Below the pieces are notes generated by a model. That model searched no databases. It was not told where the DNA came from and saw only the letters and a list, made by a program, of their open reading frames with translations. Below are positions 24,460 to 35,600 of a stretch of DNA of 64,000 nucleotides, piece after piece (the first letter of the stretch is position 1; each line of letters starts with the position of its first letter). Source of the stretch: Ampelocalamus luodianensis (lineage: Eukaryota > Streptophyta > Magnoliopsida > Poales > Poaceae); assembly GCA_036346255.1 (NCBI GenBank), contig CM070623.1:7234407-7298406 (forward strand), in the 5' to 3' direction. A program made the translations under genes and the position numbers.

Positions 24460-27400
24460 AATTCCTATCACTTAGTATTTTAACCAAATTGTATTTTATT
24501 AAAGAGAATAATTATGCAATATTAAATACAGCGAAGATTACCTCCACCTATGCTTATTTTTTTTACTGTGGTTACATTCACCTATTAACAAATACTGGAT
24601 ACGATCACCGAGGACAAACCAAACTTAGGGTTACATTAGCCCAACGAGTTTTTATCCCATCACAAATGTTTTTGATATAGAACTAACTCTAGTAAGTTCC
24701 TATGTCCGCCTTTGACCGTAGGCACGGCTATTTAAACAGTTTATACTCTACAAAGATTGTATATTTTACCCATAAAAGACAATCAACTCATTGCTCCACA
24801 TGATTCCTTGGTCATGTAGTTAAGAGATCATCAAAGTAACTTTTCAAATTATTTCGCCCCTTCCATCATCTCACCCATATGGGCTACTCCCAATTGCGGT
24901 AGGTCCCATGAGTTGTGCGGGATATTTATCACAATGACTAGCACAGTTGGACTATAATTTCCACAACGTCTAGTGTAGCTGACAACTTCACCTTGCTTGG
25001 TGTCTCATTCAAACCAGGACGTGTCCCATACTTGCACTACCTTATTTCCCCTCCAGCGAGATGACTTCTAGAGTCCAATAAATTTACTAAATCAAGTTGT
25101 ACTTTATAGACTTGCGGCTGTACTTGTTTTACAATGGAATGTCATCACAGGATTAAGTCCTTAGGGTCATCTGGGCAGTTCATACCATATTCCACACATT
25201 CTCACGCTACATCAGCACCCACCATCATTCTATCCACCCAGATGTGGTAATAACAGTTAATAGGGTTTTTGGGAAGCAAAAATATATTATCTCAACATTC
25301 CAGTCATTTATCCACAATGACTGTCCAAAACCACTTTCATGATTAAAAGATGATGATTAGGGTATTTAATGCCTCGGTACTTAAGCAAGACTAGCATGTC
25401 ACTTAAGTACAACCTATATAAGCAATTATTACTTTAATATCTAGGGTGACAAGGATTAAGGAATTCAAGTTGTCAATGATGGTGTAATAATTATTTAATT
25501 ACCAAGTAGGCATGTAACTAACTCTTACAGATTTAATATACATTTGCATAATGAATTAAGCATACAATTTGCTAATTTAAAAGAATATAATTTACGTAAA
25601 ATATAGGCTCAAAATGATCAAAGTATTGACTCGCCTGGATTAAAGGCAAGAGAGTCTTGGAAGTCTTTGCTTGATCGAAATAGAGATCTTCCACTTCTTT
25701 GAACTCTACGCGGACGAAATTGCCGAAAAAAGAACAAACAAGCAAAGAAAACAAATAAATACACAAGAAATAGCAAATGAACTTCAAATTAAATAAGACC
25801 ACTGCCATTAGTAGGATCTTGAAATTAGATAAATTTAGAAACAAATTTCACTTAAATCGGAGTTATAACGAAGTGTCATTTTTGAATTAAATCGAAAAAA
25901 GGAAAAAGTAGAGAGAAAATTTCTCACTGACATTTGGGTCCCACTGAACAGAGGTCAATATGCACTGTGCATAGTCCAGGGAGCACACGGTACATCGGGC
26001 CCACTTGTCATCGGGTTGCAAAGAATCAATTCATTAATGGACCTCATTAACTATTCAATGGGGCCCACGAGGCAATGACTCAGTGAAGAATTAAACCGGA
26101 CAATGATTAACACCTAAACCCTTAAGACAAGGGTTCACTAAATAATGACAGAAGAAAAGTGCCGGTCCAAAAACCGACTACACATGAAGGGCTCTCGGGA
26201 ACTTGCGGCTCGGCTTTCCACCGCGAGAGAAGGAATGGCGGTGCAGCAAGGGCGTGGCCTGCACTGGGAGGCGAGGAGGTCCTAGGGGAGTTGGCGACAC
26301 GGCCGGCGGGGCACCGGAGAGGCGGCGCGGCGGAGGCATACGGCGGCGGCGCCACGGGCATGCGGTGAACCGGAGGTGGGGCGGCGCGGAGAAAAAGAGG
26401 GAGGGAGCAACAGCTAGACCACGCCAAGGCGAACTCACCGAGACCAAGAAGAGAACAAGGGGTGGTCGGAGGACGAAGAACTGCGGAGAAGACGGATGCG
26501 GCCGGAGCTGAGGAAGAAGGCCGAATGCGGGCGCGACGGTGGACCAAAACCAAATCCCCTTGGGGGATAGCTTCCTGGGATTCGGGAGCACGTGATGACG
26601 GTGGTGGAGAGGCGGGGAACTCACCAGAACGGTAAATTGACTGCGAGGTGGCGCGGCCGAGAAGGAGCGCGGGCGTTTTTGGGGGAATTTTACCGGGAGC
26701 GAGAGGGATGATGGGAGGCAAACGGAGGCTCCGGGGGGCTCTTATAGCCGAATGAGAGGAGGGCAGACCCGTTGGGGGCTCTGGCGAAGGGCGCGCTGTC
26801 CTGAGGCGGTCGACATGGGCGTGTTCTGGCGAGGACGCGACAGGGCGGGGCGCTAGTTGACGTGGGCGGTTGCTGGCATCACGGCGAAGACCAAGAGGGT
26901 CGGGCGCAGGCGGTGACGTGAGTAGCACGGGTGCGCGTGCACGAGCGCAGCGCGCAGGCAGAGCGCGGACCGGGCGGCTCAGTGCGCGGCGCTAGCACGT
27001 CGGGGACGCGACACTGGCAGGTGCGGTAAGGTGCTTTTGGTGACAAGACCAGGCGATGGAGGGCGTCGGAGTCAAGGCAGGTGGGCTGGAGCTGGTGGCG
27101 GCAGAGGGCGCAGGGTGTGCGGCACACGCGGTGCGGTTAGAGCTGCGTGGCGCGCCTGCAGTGCGCTCTGGCGTGTGCGGCTTCTGGCCGGAGAAAAGGC
27201 AAGAGTGGGAGGCTGGGCGGAGGAGGATGGTAGGGTGAGGTAGGCTAAGCCCAGGAAGGAGGAGTTGGGCTGAGCCCAAGAAAAGAAGAGGGGTTTGAAA
27301 AGAGGTTCAAATTGGGATTTGAATCCAAAATTTGAATTGAGGTTGAAGATGAGAATTTTGCAAATACACACTAATTTGACTTACGGTTGAAAACCAAATG

Positions 27401-27825
27401 GCAAATTGAGAATTACTATTCACTGTCTGAAAAACAGAATGTTACCTTTGCAGCCTGCTACGACACTGTAGAGCCTACGAGTACTGTAGCGACTACGAGT
27501 ATTGTGGCGCCTATGAGTACTATAGCTCCACGACCACTGCAGCTTCTACTTGAAGCTACGACCGCGCACATGTTGCAGCCCTTTGCTTGTTGCAGATATT
27601 GGCGCCTCTGTCCGACCGCATCTCACGGTTCAGCATGCACTCTGGTTACGTATCACACGTATTGTCGTGCGCTTTTTCTAGTGCCACACACTACTACTAT
27701 GCAAAGACCTATACAACATGATCACTACATGCAAAGGACCAAAGTAAATATGCAGATACAAGGTTTGTCAAGATTATTTTCAACATTTTGCCCCCTAATC
27801 TTGACTGACCACACTTTACAAGTCT

Positions 27826-28684
27826 TCACATAAGAGCTCGCTCATCATCACTCTGAACTTCACAGAGTAATGCTTTCTCCTCTTTTCCTTTCTCTGGACA
27901 CTCGTATGCGAAGTGACCAAGCTCTTGGCAGTTATAGCACATCATCTTGGTTTTGTCGAACTTTCTTCGACCACCACTGCTAGTGCTACCAGAGCCCTTG
28001 CCTTCTCGCTTCGACGACCGAGTCTCCCACCCGGCCTTGGTGAGAAGCAGATGCTCCTTGTCCCCATTCTTGCGCTTGTTTATCTGCTCCTCGTATGCTT
28101 TGAGGTGGCCAATCGCCTCCTCGAATGGCATGGTATCCACGTCAAAGAATTGCTCAATTGTTGCAACACCTGCAAAAACTTGTCAGGAACCGCATCGAGC
28201 AACTTCTTCACGAGTGTTGCATCTTGTAGGGTGGCACCAAGACCACTGAACTTGCTCGCTAGCCCACTGATCTGGCCAGCAAACTCGTCGATGGAGTCGC
28301 TTTGCTTCATGCGCAGGGCCTTGAATTCACTTTTCAAGTCCGCACCGCGCTTCTTCGATCGATCGACGCCGAGATACCTCGTCTTCAAGCTCTCCCACGC
28401 CTCCTTGGCTGTCTTCTTCTTGGCAACCTGGTGGAGCACGTCTTCGAGAATGGCCTAAAAATGCAAGCAAGTGCCATCTTGTCCTTCCTCCTTTCCACGA
28501 CCACTTTGGCCGCGGGTTCGATTGTCTCCCAGATGTCCTGCGCCTCCATGCAAGCCTCCATCTTGATCGCCCAGGTGGAGTAGTTGGTGGAGGTGATCAT
28601 CGGGTACTGGAGAGAGACGCCTCCCTCCCTTGTCGACCGCGCCGCCATTGCCGTCATTGTCGCTGTTTGCTCAGTGGTGGACAT
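27826..28684 (-). pseudogene. Ty1/copia gag (UBN2-type) with zinc knuckle, two frameshifts
   Basis: From ATG at 28684 the protein begins MSTTEQTATM and has the copia gag core YPMITSTNYSTWAIKMEACM, then after a frame change near 28460 QVAKKKTAKEAWESLKTRYL, and after another near 28140 MPFEEAIGHLKAYEEQINKR. It ends with a CCHC zinc knuckle (CYNCQELGHFAYEC) and a stop at 27826. The zinc knuckle binds element RNA for packaging. Length (about 285 residues if unbroken) fits a complete gag. The two frame breaks make it a pseudogene or reflect sequence errors. Confidence 0.88.
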
Positions 28685-28719
28685 CGCGAAGGTACTTAGG
28701 CATACACCGAACCGAGAAC

Positions 28720-28737
28720 TCAGGCTCTAATACCAAG
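28720..28737 (-). promoter_or_regulatory. Primer binding site (tRNA-Met type)
   Basis: The minus strand reads CTTGGTATTAGAGCCTG directly after the 5' LTR end CCCAACA, matching the common TGGTATCAGAGC initiator tRNA-Met site of plant LTR elements with one change. Confidence 0.8.
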
Positions 28738-29417
28738 TGTTGGGATGAATAACTCAATCCTCTCTCTCGTTGGGATTGAATCACACAATCCTCTCTCGTC
28801 TCTCTGGATACACACACACACACAGGGAGACAAGCACTCACAGAGAAGAAATTCTTGAGATTGAATCACTCAATCTCTATTACTTCAATTGCTTACTTCT
28901 AACTTAACAGGAATTACATGGCTTGCCTCATGCAGATAATTAAGGTCACACGATTGACCTCCATGCACCCACTAACTCTCCACTAGGACCTATTCGGAAG
29001 CCATGTCCTCCTGGAATCTCTCAACGATCCAAAAGACTCGGCCAAATTATTGACTCAGACTTCTGCTTCATTCGGGTGCAGCCGCTACGACCACTGCAGC
29101 CGCTACGACCATTGCAGCGCTACGACCACGCAGCCTGCTGACCTACGAGTATTGTAACTCCACGACCACCGCAGCTTCTACTCGAAGCTGCGATCACACT
29201 CATGTTGTAGCCCTTTGCTCGTTGCAGATATCGGCATCTCCGTCCAACCGCATCTCACGGTTCAGCATGTACTCTGGCTACGTATCACATGTATTGTTGT
29301 GCACTTCTTCTGATGCCACACATTACTATTATGCAAAGACCTATACAACATGATTACTACATGCAAAGAACCAAAGTAAATATGCAGATACGAGGTTTGT
29401 CAAGATTATTTTCAACG
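28738..29417 (-). repeat. 5' LTR of the copia derivative (680 bp)
   Basis: On the minus strand it runs from (C/T)GTTGAAAATAATC to CATCCCAACA. Bases 29080-29417 are a direct repeat of 27447-27785. A CA dinucleotide run occurs at 28808-28824. Confidence 0.85.
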
Positions 29418-29847
29418 GACAGCCGGCTGAGGCTATACGACACGACGCACACCTGCCTGTCTAGCGCCACCGACACGTACATCGAGTCGATGAGCGTACG
29501 GTGGTTGCACACGAACAGCTGCCGTGACCACGGCCGCCGGCGGCCAGCAGGCCGGGCGGCCTCTCACCCTTGAGGGGCCACGACATGCCGGGATAGGCCT
29601 GGAGTACCTGTACGGTACTGTAAGTGCGACGGCGAGACGGGCGGCCCCGAGGGGACGCCCAAGGGGAGCAACATGAACATGACGAGCGCGTAGCCGGCTG
29701 TGGGCCGGAACGCGAGTCGGCCGTTGTGGAACACCATGGGCTTGGGTACTTGCCCCTCGGCAGCGCCTGCCACTTGTCCTCTTGTGTCACGAGGTACATC
29801 TCTGCATGTACGTACCCAACATAAACGGTCAAAAAAAAAGCTGCCAA
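29418..29847 (-). pseudogene. Glycerol-3-phosphate acyltransferase (GPAT) fragment
   Basis: On the minus strand, in three frames, plant sn-2 GPAT blocks appear in order: MVFHNGRLAFRPTAGYALVM, FMLLPLGVP, PGMSWPLKGERP, and the acyltransferase motif LFVCNHRTLIDSMYVSVALD followed by SYSLSRLS. The family transfers acyl groups to glycerol-3-phosphate in the ER for cutin, suberin or symbiotic lipid synthesis. The catalytic histidine and aspartate of the HRTLID box are present. The fragment stops at SRLS, where the copia element starts at 29417, and the N-terminal phosphatase-like half is missing. At least two frameshifts lie between the blocks. It is a dead fragment. Confidence 0.85.
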
Positions 29848-30114
29848 TTAATTTGATTCTGTACGTAGCAGCACTGCTTCTGTAGTACTTGCACATGAGA
29901 AAAAAAAAAAAGCTTGGACGGTCCGTCGTCACGTGAGGATATAATCCACAGCTGTCTGATCGTACCATACTGCTTGAGCGGACAGTTTAGATTGCATCCT
30001 AGCAGGACCGAGTCCATGAAAAACAGTTCCCGTGCATGCATATACAGTTGCATGTACAAGAGGGAGCATTTTGATGAGGACAGAGGGTAAGCTCGTGATG
30101 ACCAAGTGGTACAG

Positions 30115-30594
30115 TTACAAGAGATTCTTTTTCAACACCCATGTCCTTTCGCCGTACTTGACAACACCGACGGCGAACATCAAGACGGGTGCCATGAAGA
30201 CAAAGGTCCCGCTGCCAGTGATGTACTTGTAAAGGACATAAGCGGCTCCTAGGACCTGCACGACAAGAGTTACCAAGTGGTGCAACCAGAGCCGAATGTC
30301 AGCCAGTGAATTGGTGATGTTGTCCGGGTCACCGAGGTGCAGCAGTAAGAACGGGGCCCAGAACGCAACCAGCCGGTGCTCCCGTGGCCTGCTGCTGAGG
30401 GAGAGGTGGCCGATGGCGTATATCGCGGTGGAGTCGGCCAGCAGGTATGCAAATGCAAGCCAGAGGACGATCCTCAGCACAGCGGAGGCTTCGCGCCGAC
30501 GGTTCCTGGAGAAGGCGAGGAGGACGATTTGCAATGCGAAGCTGACCAGTACTTGGATCTCCCATTCATTCCAGAGGTTCATCAGTCCAGCCAT
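30115..30594 (-). pseudogene. DUF4220 membrane protein, N-terminal fragment (159 aa)
   Basis: ATG at 30594 starts MAGLMNLWNEWEIQVLVSFA, followed by hydrophobic segments around residues 12-30, 40-60, 105-125 and 130-150, and the block LLLHLGDPDNITNSLADIRL typical of grass DUF4220/DUF594 proteins. The usual protein is around 600-700 residues; this one stops at ERTWVLKKNLL after 159, with no DUF594 part downstream. The function of the family is unknown. The reading frame is clean, so an intact small protein could be made, but truncation suggests a pseudogene or captured piece. It lies on the same strand as the GPAT fragment, about 270 bp away. Confidence 0.8.
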
Positions 30595-30713
30595 TGCACG
30601 CTAGCTATGCACACAGAGACGACAACAAGACGACAACAAGACGCTAATCATGAAATGTCAAAGTCGAAGGCCTGATCATGTGTTTTTACTGGGGCTACCT
30701 TTGATACGGAAAC

Positions 30714-31580
30714 AATTTGGATTTTTCCACTGCCTTGGTCGTCACTTTAGAATTTTCCATTTGAACTGTTTGCTTTTTTAAAAAAAGTTAATGGTGTGTT
30801 TTGAGGATTTGCCATTGTGTTCGAGGAAATAGTCAACTTTTGCCGCTATCTATGCATTCAACCTTTTTACATTTTCTTAAATCAAAATGGCAGAGTGAAC
30901 GGTCCAAAATGCCCCTTTCCACAAAGATGAACTTGGCTGGGAACCGAATTTTGCTAGAGCTGGGCTGATAGACGAGCTATATACTGTGTTGAGTTGTGCG
31001 CTTGTGCGTTCATGAGATTTACCTATTTCTAGTGTGTGTAGTGGACGTGCAAGCGTGTGTGTGTCCGTATGTGTCCGTGAGTGGGGTGTGTACTTTGTAG
31101 TGTGCATCCTCGTTGTACTCAACTAAAATTCGAGTGATCTAACAGTTCTATATTTCGTTGTTGATTATGTCCCCATGACAGGGAGAAAATAAAGTTCGGA
31201 GTAGTAAGTACGCACTATACAGTCACTGTTTGGGAAGTCAATCACTGCATGCACAATATAACCAACTAAGGCAAAATACTGATATATTCATTCATACATA
31301 CATAAGAAAAAAAAAAGCACACGCTGAGCAAAATAAGGCAGCCCAGCACCCTGGTGCAACCGTCCCAGCCAAGTTCAGCTTTGGGGCAAGGGGCATTTTT
31401 GACGTTTCACTCTGCAATTTCGATTTTAAAAATATGAAAATAGAATAATAAATAGATAACAGCAAAAGAGGACTAATTATGTAAACACAGTGGCACATCC
31501 TCAAAGCCAATGATAAAAGTGGCAAATCCTAAAGTGGTGACAAAGGGAATGGCGAAAATTCAATTTTTCATTTAATACTG
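30714..31580. mobile_element. Mutator-like element with long terminal inverted repeats, no transposase
   Basis: About 225 bp at the left (to 30944) is an imperfect inverted copy of about 31367-31580. Best parts: CAGAGTGAACGGTCCAAAAT...GAACTTGGCTGGG (30893-30944) against its complement at 31367-31417, and TTTGAGGATTTGCCATTGTG against the complement near 31488-31508. The interior has only short frames. Long TIRs suit a MULE, but I could not find a clean 9-bp target duplication, so the outer borders are approximate. Confidence 0.6.
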
Positions 31581-32680
31581 GTTAGGTTCAGCTTTAAATT
31601 TTGAATGTTAAATGGCAATAACAATCGGCATACTCAAGTTTTGATAGATATGTGTAGAGAAAAAAAATATATCAACTCATACTTCACATAGCAGTATAGA
31701 CTAATCAAAATCAGATGCCTTAAAAAATAATCAAAATCAGATGGACCCAGTCCAACAAAATAATCATTGCTACGAACTCTGGTATGGACCTTGGTAGGGT
31801 TGGGCAGGGTTCCAAGACTAGGGTAGGGCACTCGCCTTTAGTCGGCTGGCATTCCATGAGGCTTGATCGAAAAAGAGAGGAACATACATTGCTTGCCTCA
31901 ATGATAAAACCGGCTACCTCTTAAGTAGGTGCCTCTTATTGAGCAACAGAGCAAATATTCCATCTGTTTCGCTATATTTGTTTACAGCACACCATGTGTA
32001 CGGACCAATGATACATTAAATATAAGAAATACTTAAAAAGAAATGAACATACATACCTCTATTAAATGACATACTACAATCACTTAACCTCTTCCGAAGC
32101 ATTTAGATTGGGACAGAGAGAGGAATTGGACTGAGACTCACTAGGCTTCGAGGTAGATTGAAAATAGCGGCGGTGGTTGTGAGAGAGAAAGATGATGGTG
32201 AAGCTCAGATTCCTGGCGATCCTGCCTGCATTGAGTGAGGGGAATGCATAAAAGAGGTATGGAACACGTGATAGCGTGATCAGAAGAGGTCCAAACCTTC
32301 TAGAACAGTAAGGTCGCAGCATCTCAAATCAAGTGCACGCGTTGGAGTTGGGGGTGACGATGGTGTTTCGGAGCTACACAGCCCCTGGAACTGCATTGAG
32401 CAAATGGAAAGGATGAGTAGGGTGGGAAGCACGTGATGACATGCGTGTTGTGGGCAAGGAAGCTCACCCAAGGCTACGGCAATGGGAAGCTTGCTCACCA
32501 GCATCGAGAACGACACACTCGTTCTCGATGATTCAGATATCTAGAAGCTCGGAGAAAGTGCGAGATGGAGCGAGGGGTGAGCTAGAGAGATGGTGACGTG
32601 CTCGGAGGCTTAAATAGCAGCGAGTAGCACGTGAGATTCATGGCAAGAAAATCGCGGGTACACTCTGGTCTCTCCGTCCG
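31581..32680. other. Intergenic stretch, LTR-like piece on the minus strand at its right end
   Basis: No gene is seen. On the minus strand 32640-32080 reads TATTTAAGCCTCC, then pyrimidine-rich leader-like sequence with short open frames, similar in style to the leader part of the long LTRs in this window. It may be another truncated LTR, into which the LTR at 32681 was inserted. Confidence 0.35.
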
Positions 32681-35600
32681 TATCACAACCCCAATTTCAT
32701 TAAGTTCTATTAGGTGCATCTCATGAGCATGCATGTTAATCTTGGGAGCACTGCACAAATTATTTCATTTGAATAATTTACATCAAAGTAAAACTTACAA
32801 CTTAAAATGAAACTCCAAACAATAACAACAACAAAACCTTTGATCCCAAACAAGTTGGGGTAGGCTCCAAAAGAAAGTTAAAATAAATGCTTGTAAATAT
32901 CTCTGGAAAATAATTTGTTTAAATACTAGAATAATTATCATGAATAAATATAATTTTTCTAAAATTTTTAGAGTTTAACTTGACCTTGAGAAAATTCAGA
33001 TTCAATATACAAATAGTTTCTGTAAAGGAATTTAAAATCAGCAATTCAATTATGAAAAGTGTTGTTAGAAAAATTATATGAGTTATATGTCATCACAGTA
33101 ACCTCCCTGAAAAATTTCAGAGTTTTCTAAATTTATTTGCTATTTTATTTAACTCGGTCAAAGTAGAAGATTTTGAAATCAACTTAGTCAACTGTTTAGA
33201 CTCAAACCGAACCACCTTGACTCAGTCTGACTCCAACCCAAATGACTTGACTGGACTCAACCCATTCACTGAGCCACACTCGGACTCGCGTCGCTTTGCC
33301 GTGCCACTGACGGGCGGGACCCACCCGTCAGTTCCTTCTTCTCCGTGCGCCGCTGAGACCGTTCTAGAGCGCAGCATTAGCTGGCGCTGCGCCCTTGCTC
33401 CTCCATCCATGCAATGCCACTTCATCTCGCCTCCGTCTACGCTGTCTAGTACTATGACACCTCGAAGAGATGTTGTTGATCTTCCGTTGTTAGAGCTCCT
33501 TAAAATCTCACTCTTTATCTCCCGACCGAGTAGATACATTCGATCATTCTCCCTCGTCTCTCAGGTATTTCCTCTCGTTCTTGGTTATCCTTATCCTTAT
33601 CTTATGCCATGTTCATTTTGCTAATTTGAGTGCTTGTCTTTCCTCATAGCTCTGGGAACACCAGAGTGTCTTTTGCTTGTCAAAAGCACACCCTAAACGC
33701 TACTGTCGTGCCATTCGTGTCTCTGGTGAGTTCCTTCCTTTTCCTTGCACGTCATATTATGTTCTAGAGTATAAGAAGTGTTTCTCCTCAATCAATTTGA
33801 TCAATCGTCCTCAGGAGCTCGTGGATTTTGGATTTGTTTCAGCTCCGATCGAAAACCGCCCTTTTATCCTCATCTCCGGTTGGGTAAGCCAATTGTCGAT
33901 TCCTTTCTCTGAGAGCATATACGAGCCATACCTAAGTTTCTTCGACCATTCATTTCCTTAATGAATCCTCAGGTTGTCTCCTCCACGTTAACCTCATCAT
34001 CGCTGCCACGGTTAACATCGTCGGAGTTCCACGGTGCTTCTCCGGCTCTCCTCTTCGTGCTGGTAGGGTCACTGGATCTCCTTGTCGCTTATGCGTGCAA
34101 TAGATAGCTTAATGCACTGCCGAGTTGATGTAACCACTTGAGCTGTAGCTCCACCGCCGCCTCTCACCATCGCGCTGCCGCTAGAGTTCACCGCGGGCCA
34201 TGCTCCGTCCACCGGTAGGACTGCAAGGTTGCAAGGTTTCCATTTTTGGCTTTAGGTCACGCCGCCATGGACCACATCGCCCGTAATAAGCCAGACAAAA
34301 TCGTGCTAAAATGCTCCTCAGTTTCGACCGACTGTAGCCCAATGATTCAAGGAAATCACTATCGGATTAGAGTTAAAGCATTGTTTAAGTTCGTGTAATG
34401 ATTGCTACGTTTCGCTGACCGGTGGGGCCATGAACAGAAAGCGAGGAAGTTAAATGAAATTGGATTGATTTAGTATCGCTGACATGCGGGCCTAGGATCC
34501 TTAAGTGCACAGTGCACGTGGCGGTGAACCAGGGAACTGTGCTGTGGACCTTGGTCCATGCACTGTTTCGTGCACCGAAGTCGATGACATGTGGGCTCCA
34601 CACGTTAGTATGTTTAATTCAGGATTTAAATGAAAAAGAAAAACATTGTACACTGGACCCACATGTAAGTGACTGAGGCTAGATCTATCTGGGTGTAAAA
34701 AGTATTTGATACATTTAGAAATGCTGAAATGGATTACTTTTACACTAAAAAATGGTTTAAACTTCAAAATGGATTTAAATTCCAAATGGAGTTAAATTAA
34801 TTTTGTTAGTTTTAATTTTTATTGTGATTAAATTTGGAATAAGTTTGAAACATGTCTCAGTTACAGAAAATTTTGATAATTGAATTAATTGTACACTAAT
34901 AACATTAACTTTGTAAAATTCATAGAAAATTCAAATGAACTCCATTTAAACTAAACTTTTCACCTAAATTCATATAAATCATAATCTCATCACTGTGTGT
35001 AATTTCATGCATGTTTGAGCATTTTGAATTTTTGAGACTTTCTTGGTGTTTATTTGATATCGTTATTTCTAGATTCTGAATTGCCTAAAGCGAGTGATTA
35101 TGTACCTGAGATTCTTGAGGTGGAACAAGTGGAATATCAGTAAGGCAAGCATACTCTTGCATAATCTTGATCCCAGATTTTGGTTAATGTAGTATTTTCA
35201 ATTACAATGATAATTGTCTGCATGCTATTTTGATATATCAATACTTTTTGAGTGTAGTTAGTTATGTCCTATCTCTTGCAGTTATCCTTGATTTTTCCAT
35301 ACAGCTATGCTTAAGTTAGTTGTCATGTGTTTTTCTTTACTCTTTTTATTAATGCTTAGCCATGCAAGTCAATAGATACGTTAGTTCGGTTGATGGAATT
35401 AACCTGTCAATCGTGGGAGATACTGAACATTTTATCATTATGCTTTTGTCCAGATTCTTGAATCTGGTTTTTTAGTCTAAATTTTGCATATTTAAAACTG
35501 GTTTTGATCTAGACAAGTGGCTAGTAGGGTGGGTGCCTTCGTGCACGAGAATCGGGTACCATGGAAAGACTTGTCTAGATCGCTTAGGACCAAACTTTGG

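Larger units (their letters stand above)
8031..27446 (-). mobile_element. Old long LTR (minus), split into three parts by later insertions
   Basis: The pieces are about 8031-8306, 22700-23035 and 24460-27446. Joined, they read as one minus-strand LTR. Its 5' end at 27446 reads GGTAACATTCTG, close to the TGTAACATCCTG start of the LTR at 3304. Inner landmarks (a GGCCAAATAGTTACATTACA block, the GGCACGGCTATT block near 24720, TTGGTCTTCGCCGTGATG on the minus strand) follow the order of other long LTRs here. A complete Ty3/gypsy element interrupts it at 8312-22694 and a CACTA element at 23036-24459. The left edge is estimated and no convincing target duplication was found. Long minus-strand frames at 26122-27371 are GC-rich LTR sequence. 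Confidence 0.6.
27447..29417 (-). mobile_element. Gag-only Ty1/copia-type retrotransposon derivative with truncated 3' LTR
   Basis: Reading on the minus strand: 5' LTR 29417-28738 (680 bp, CATCCCAACA end), primer site, gag, then only about 40 bases before a polypurine tract (AGGGGGCAAAA, about 27786-27796) and the 3' LTR from 27785. The 3' LTR stops after about 339 bp at 27447, exactly where the old long LTR begins. No protease, integrase or RT is present between gag and the polypurine tract, so this is a deletion derivative that would need enzymes from a relative. The first LTR base reads C instead of T (plus-strand 29417). Confidence 0.85.

Noticed and set aside
26122..27371. Minus-strand frame of 268 codons and overlapping ones
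   Set aside because: GC-rich part of the old LTR; composition-driven, no domain, several rival frames.
28808..28824. CA microsatellite as a separate feature
   Set aside because: Short run inside the copia LTR; mentioned there only.
33217..33961. Frames at the start of the 32.7-kb LTR as a gene
   Set aside because: They coincide with the leader part of the long LTR and lack domains.
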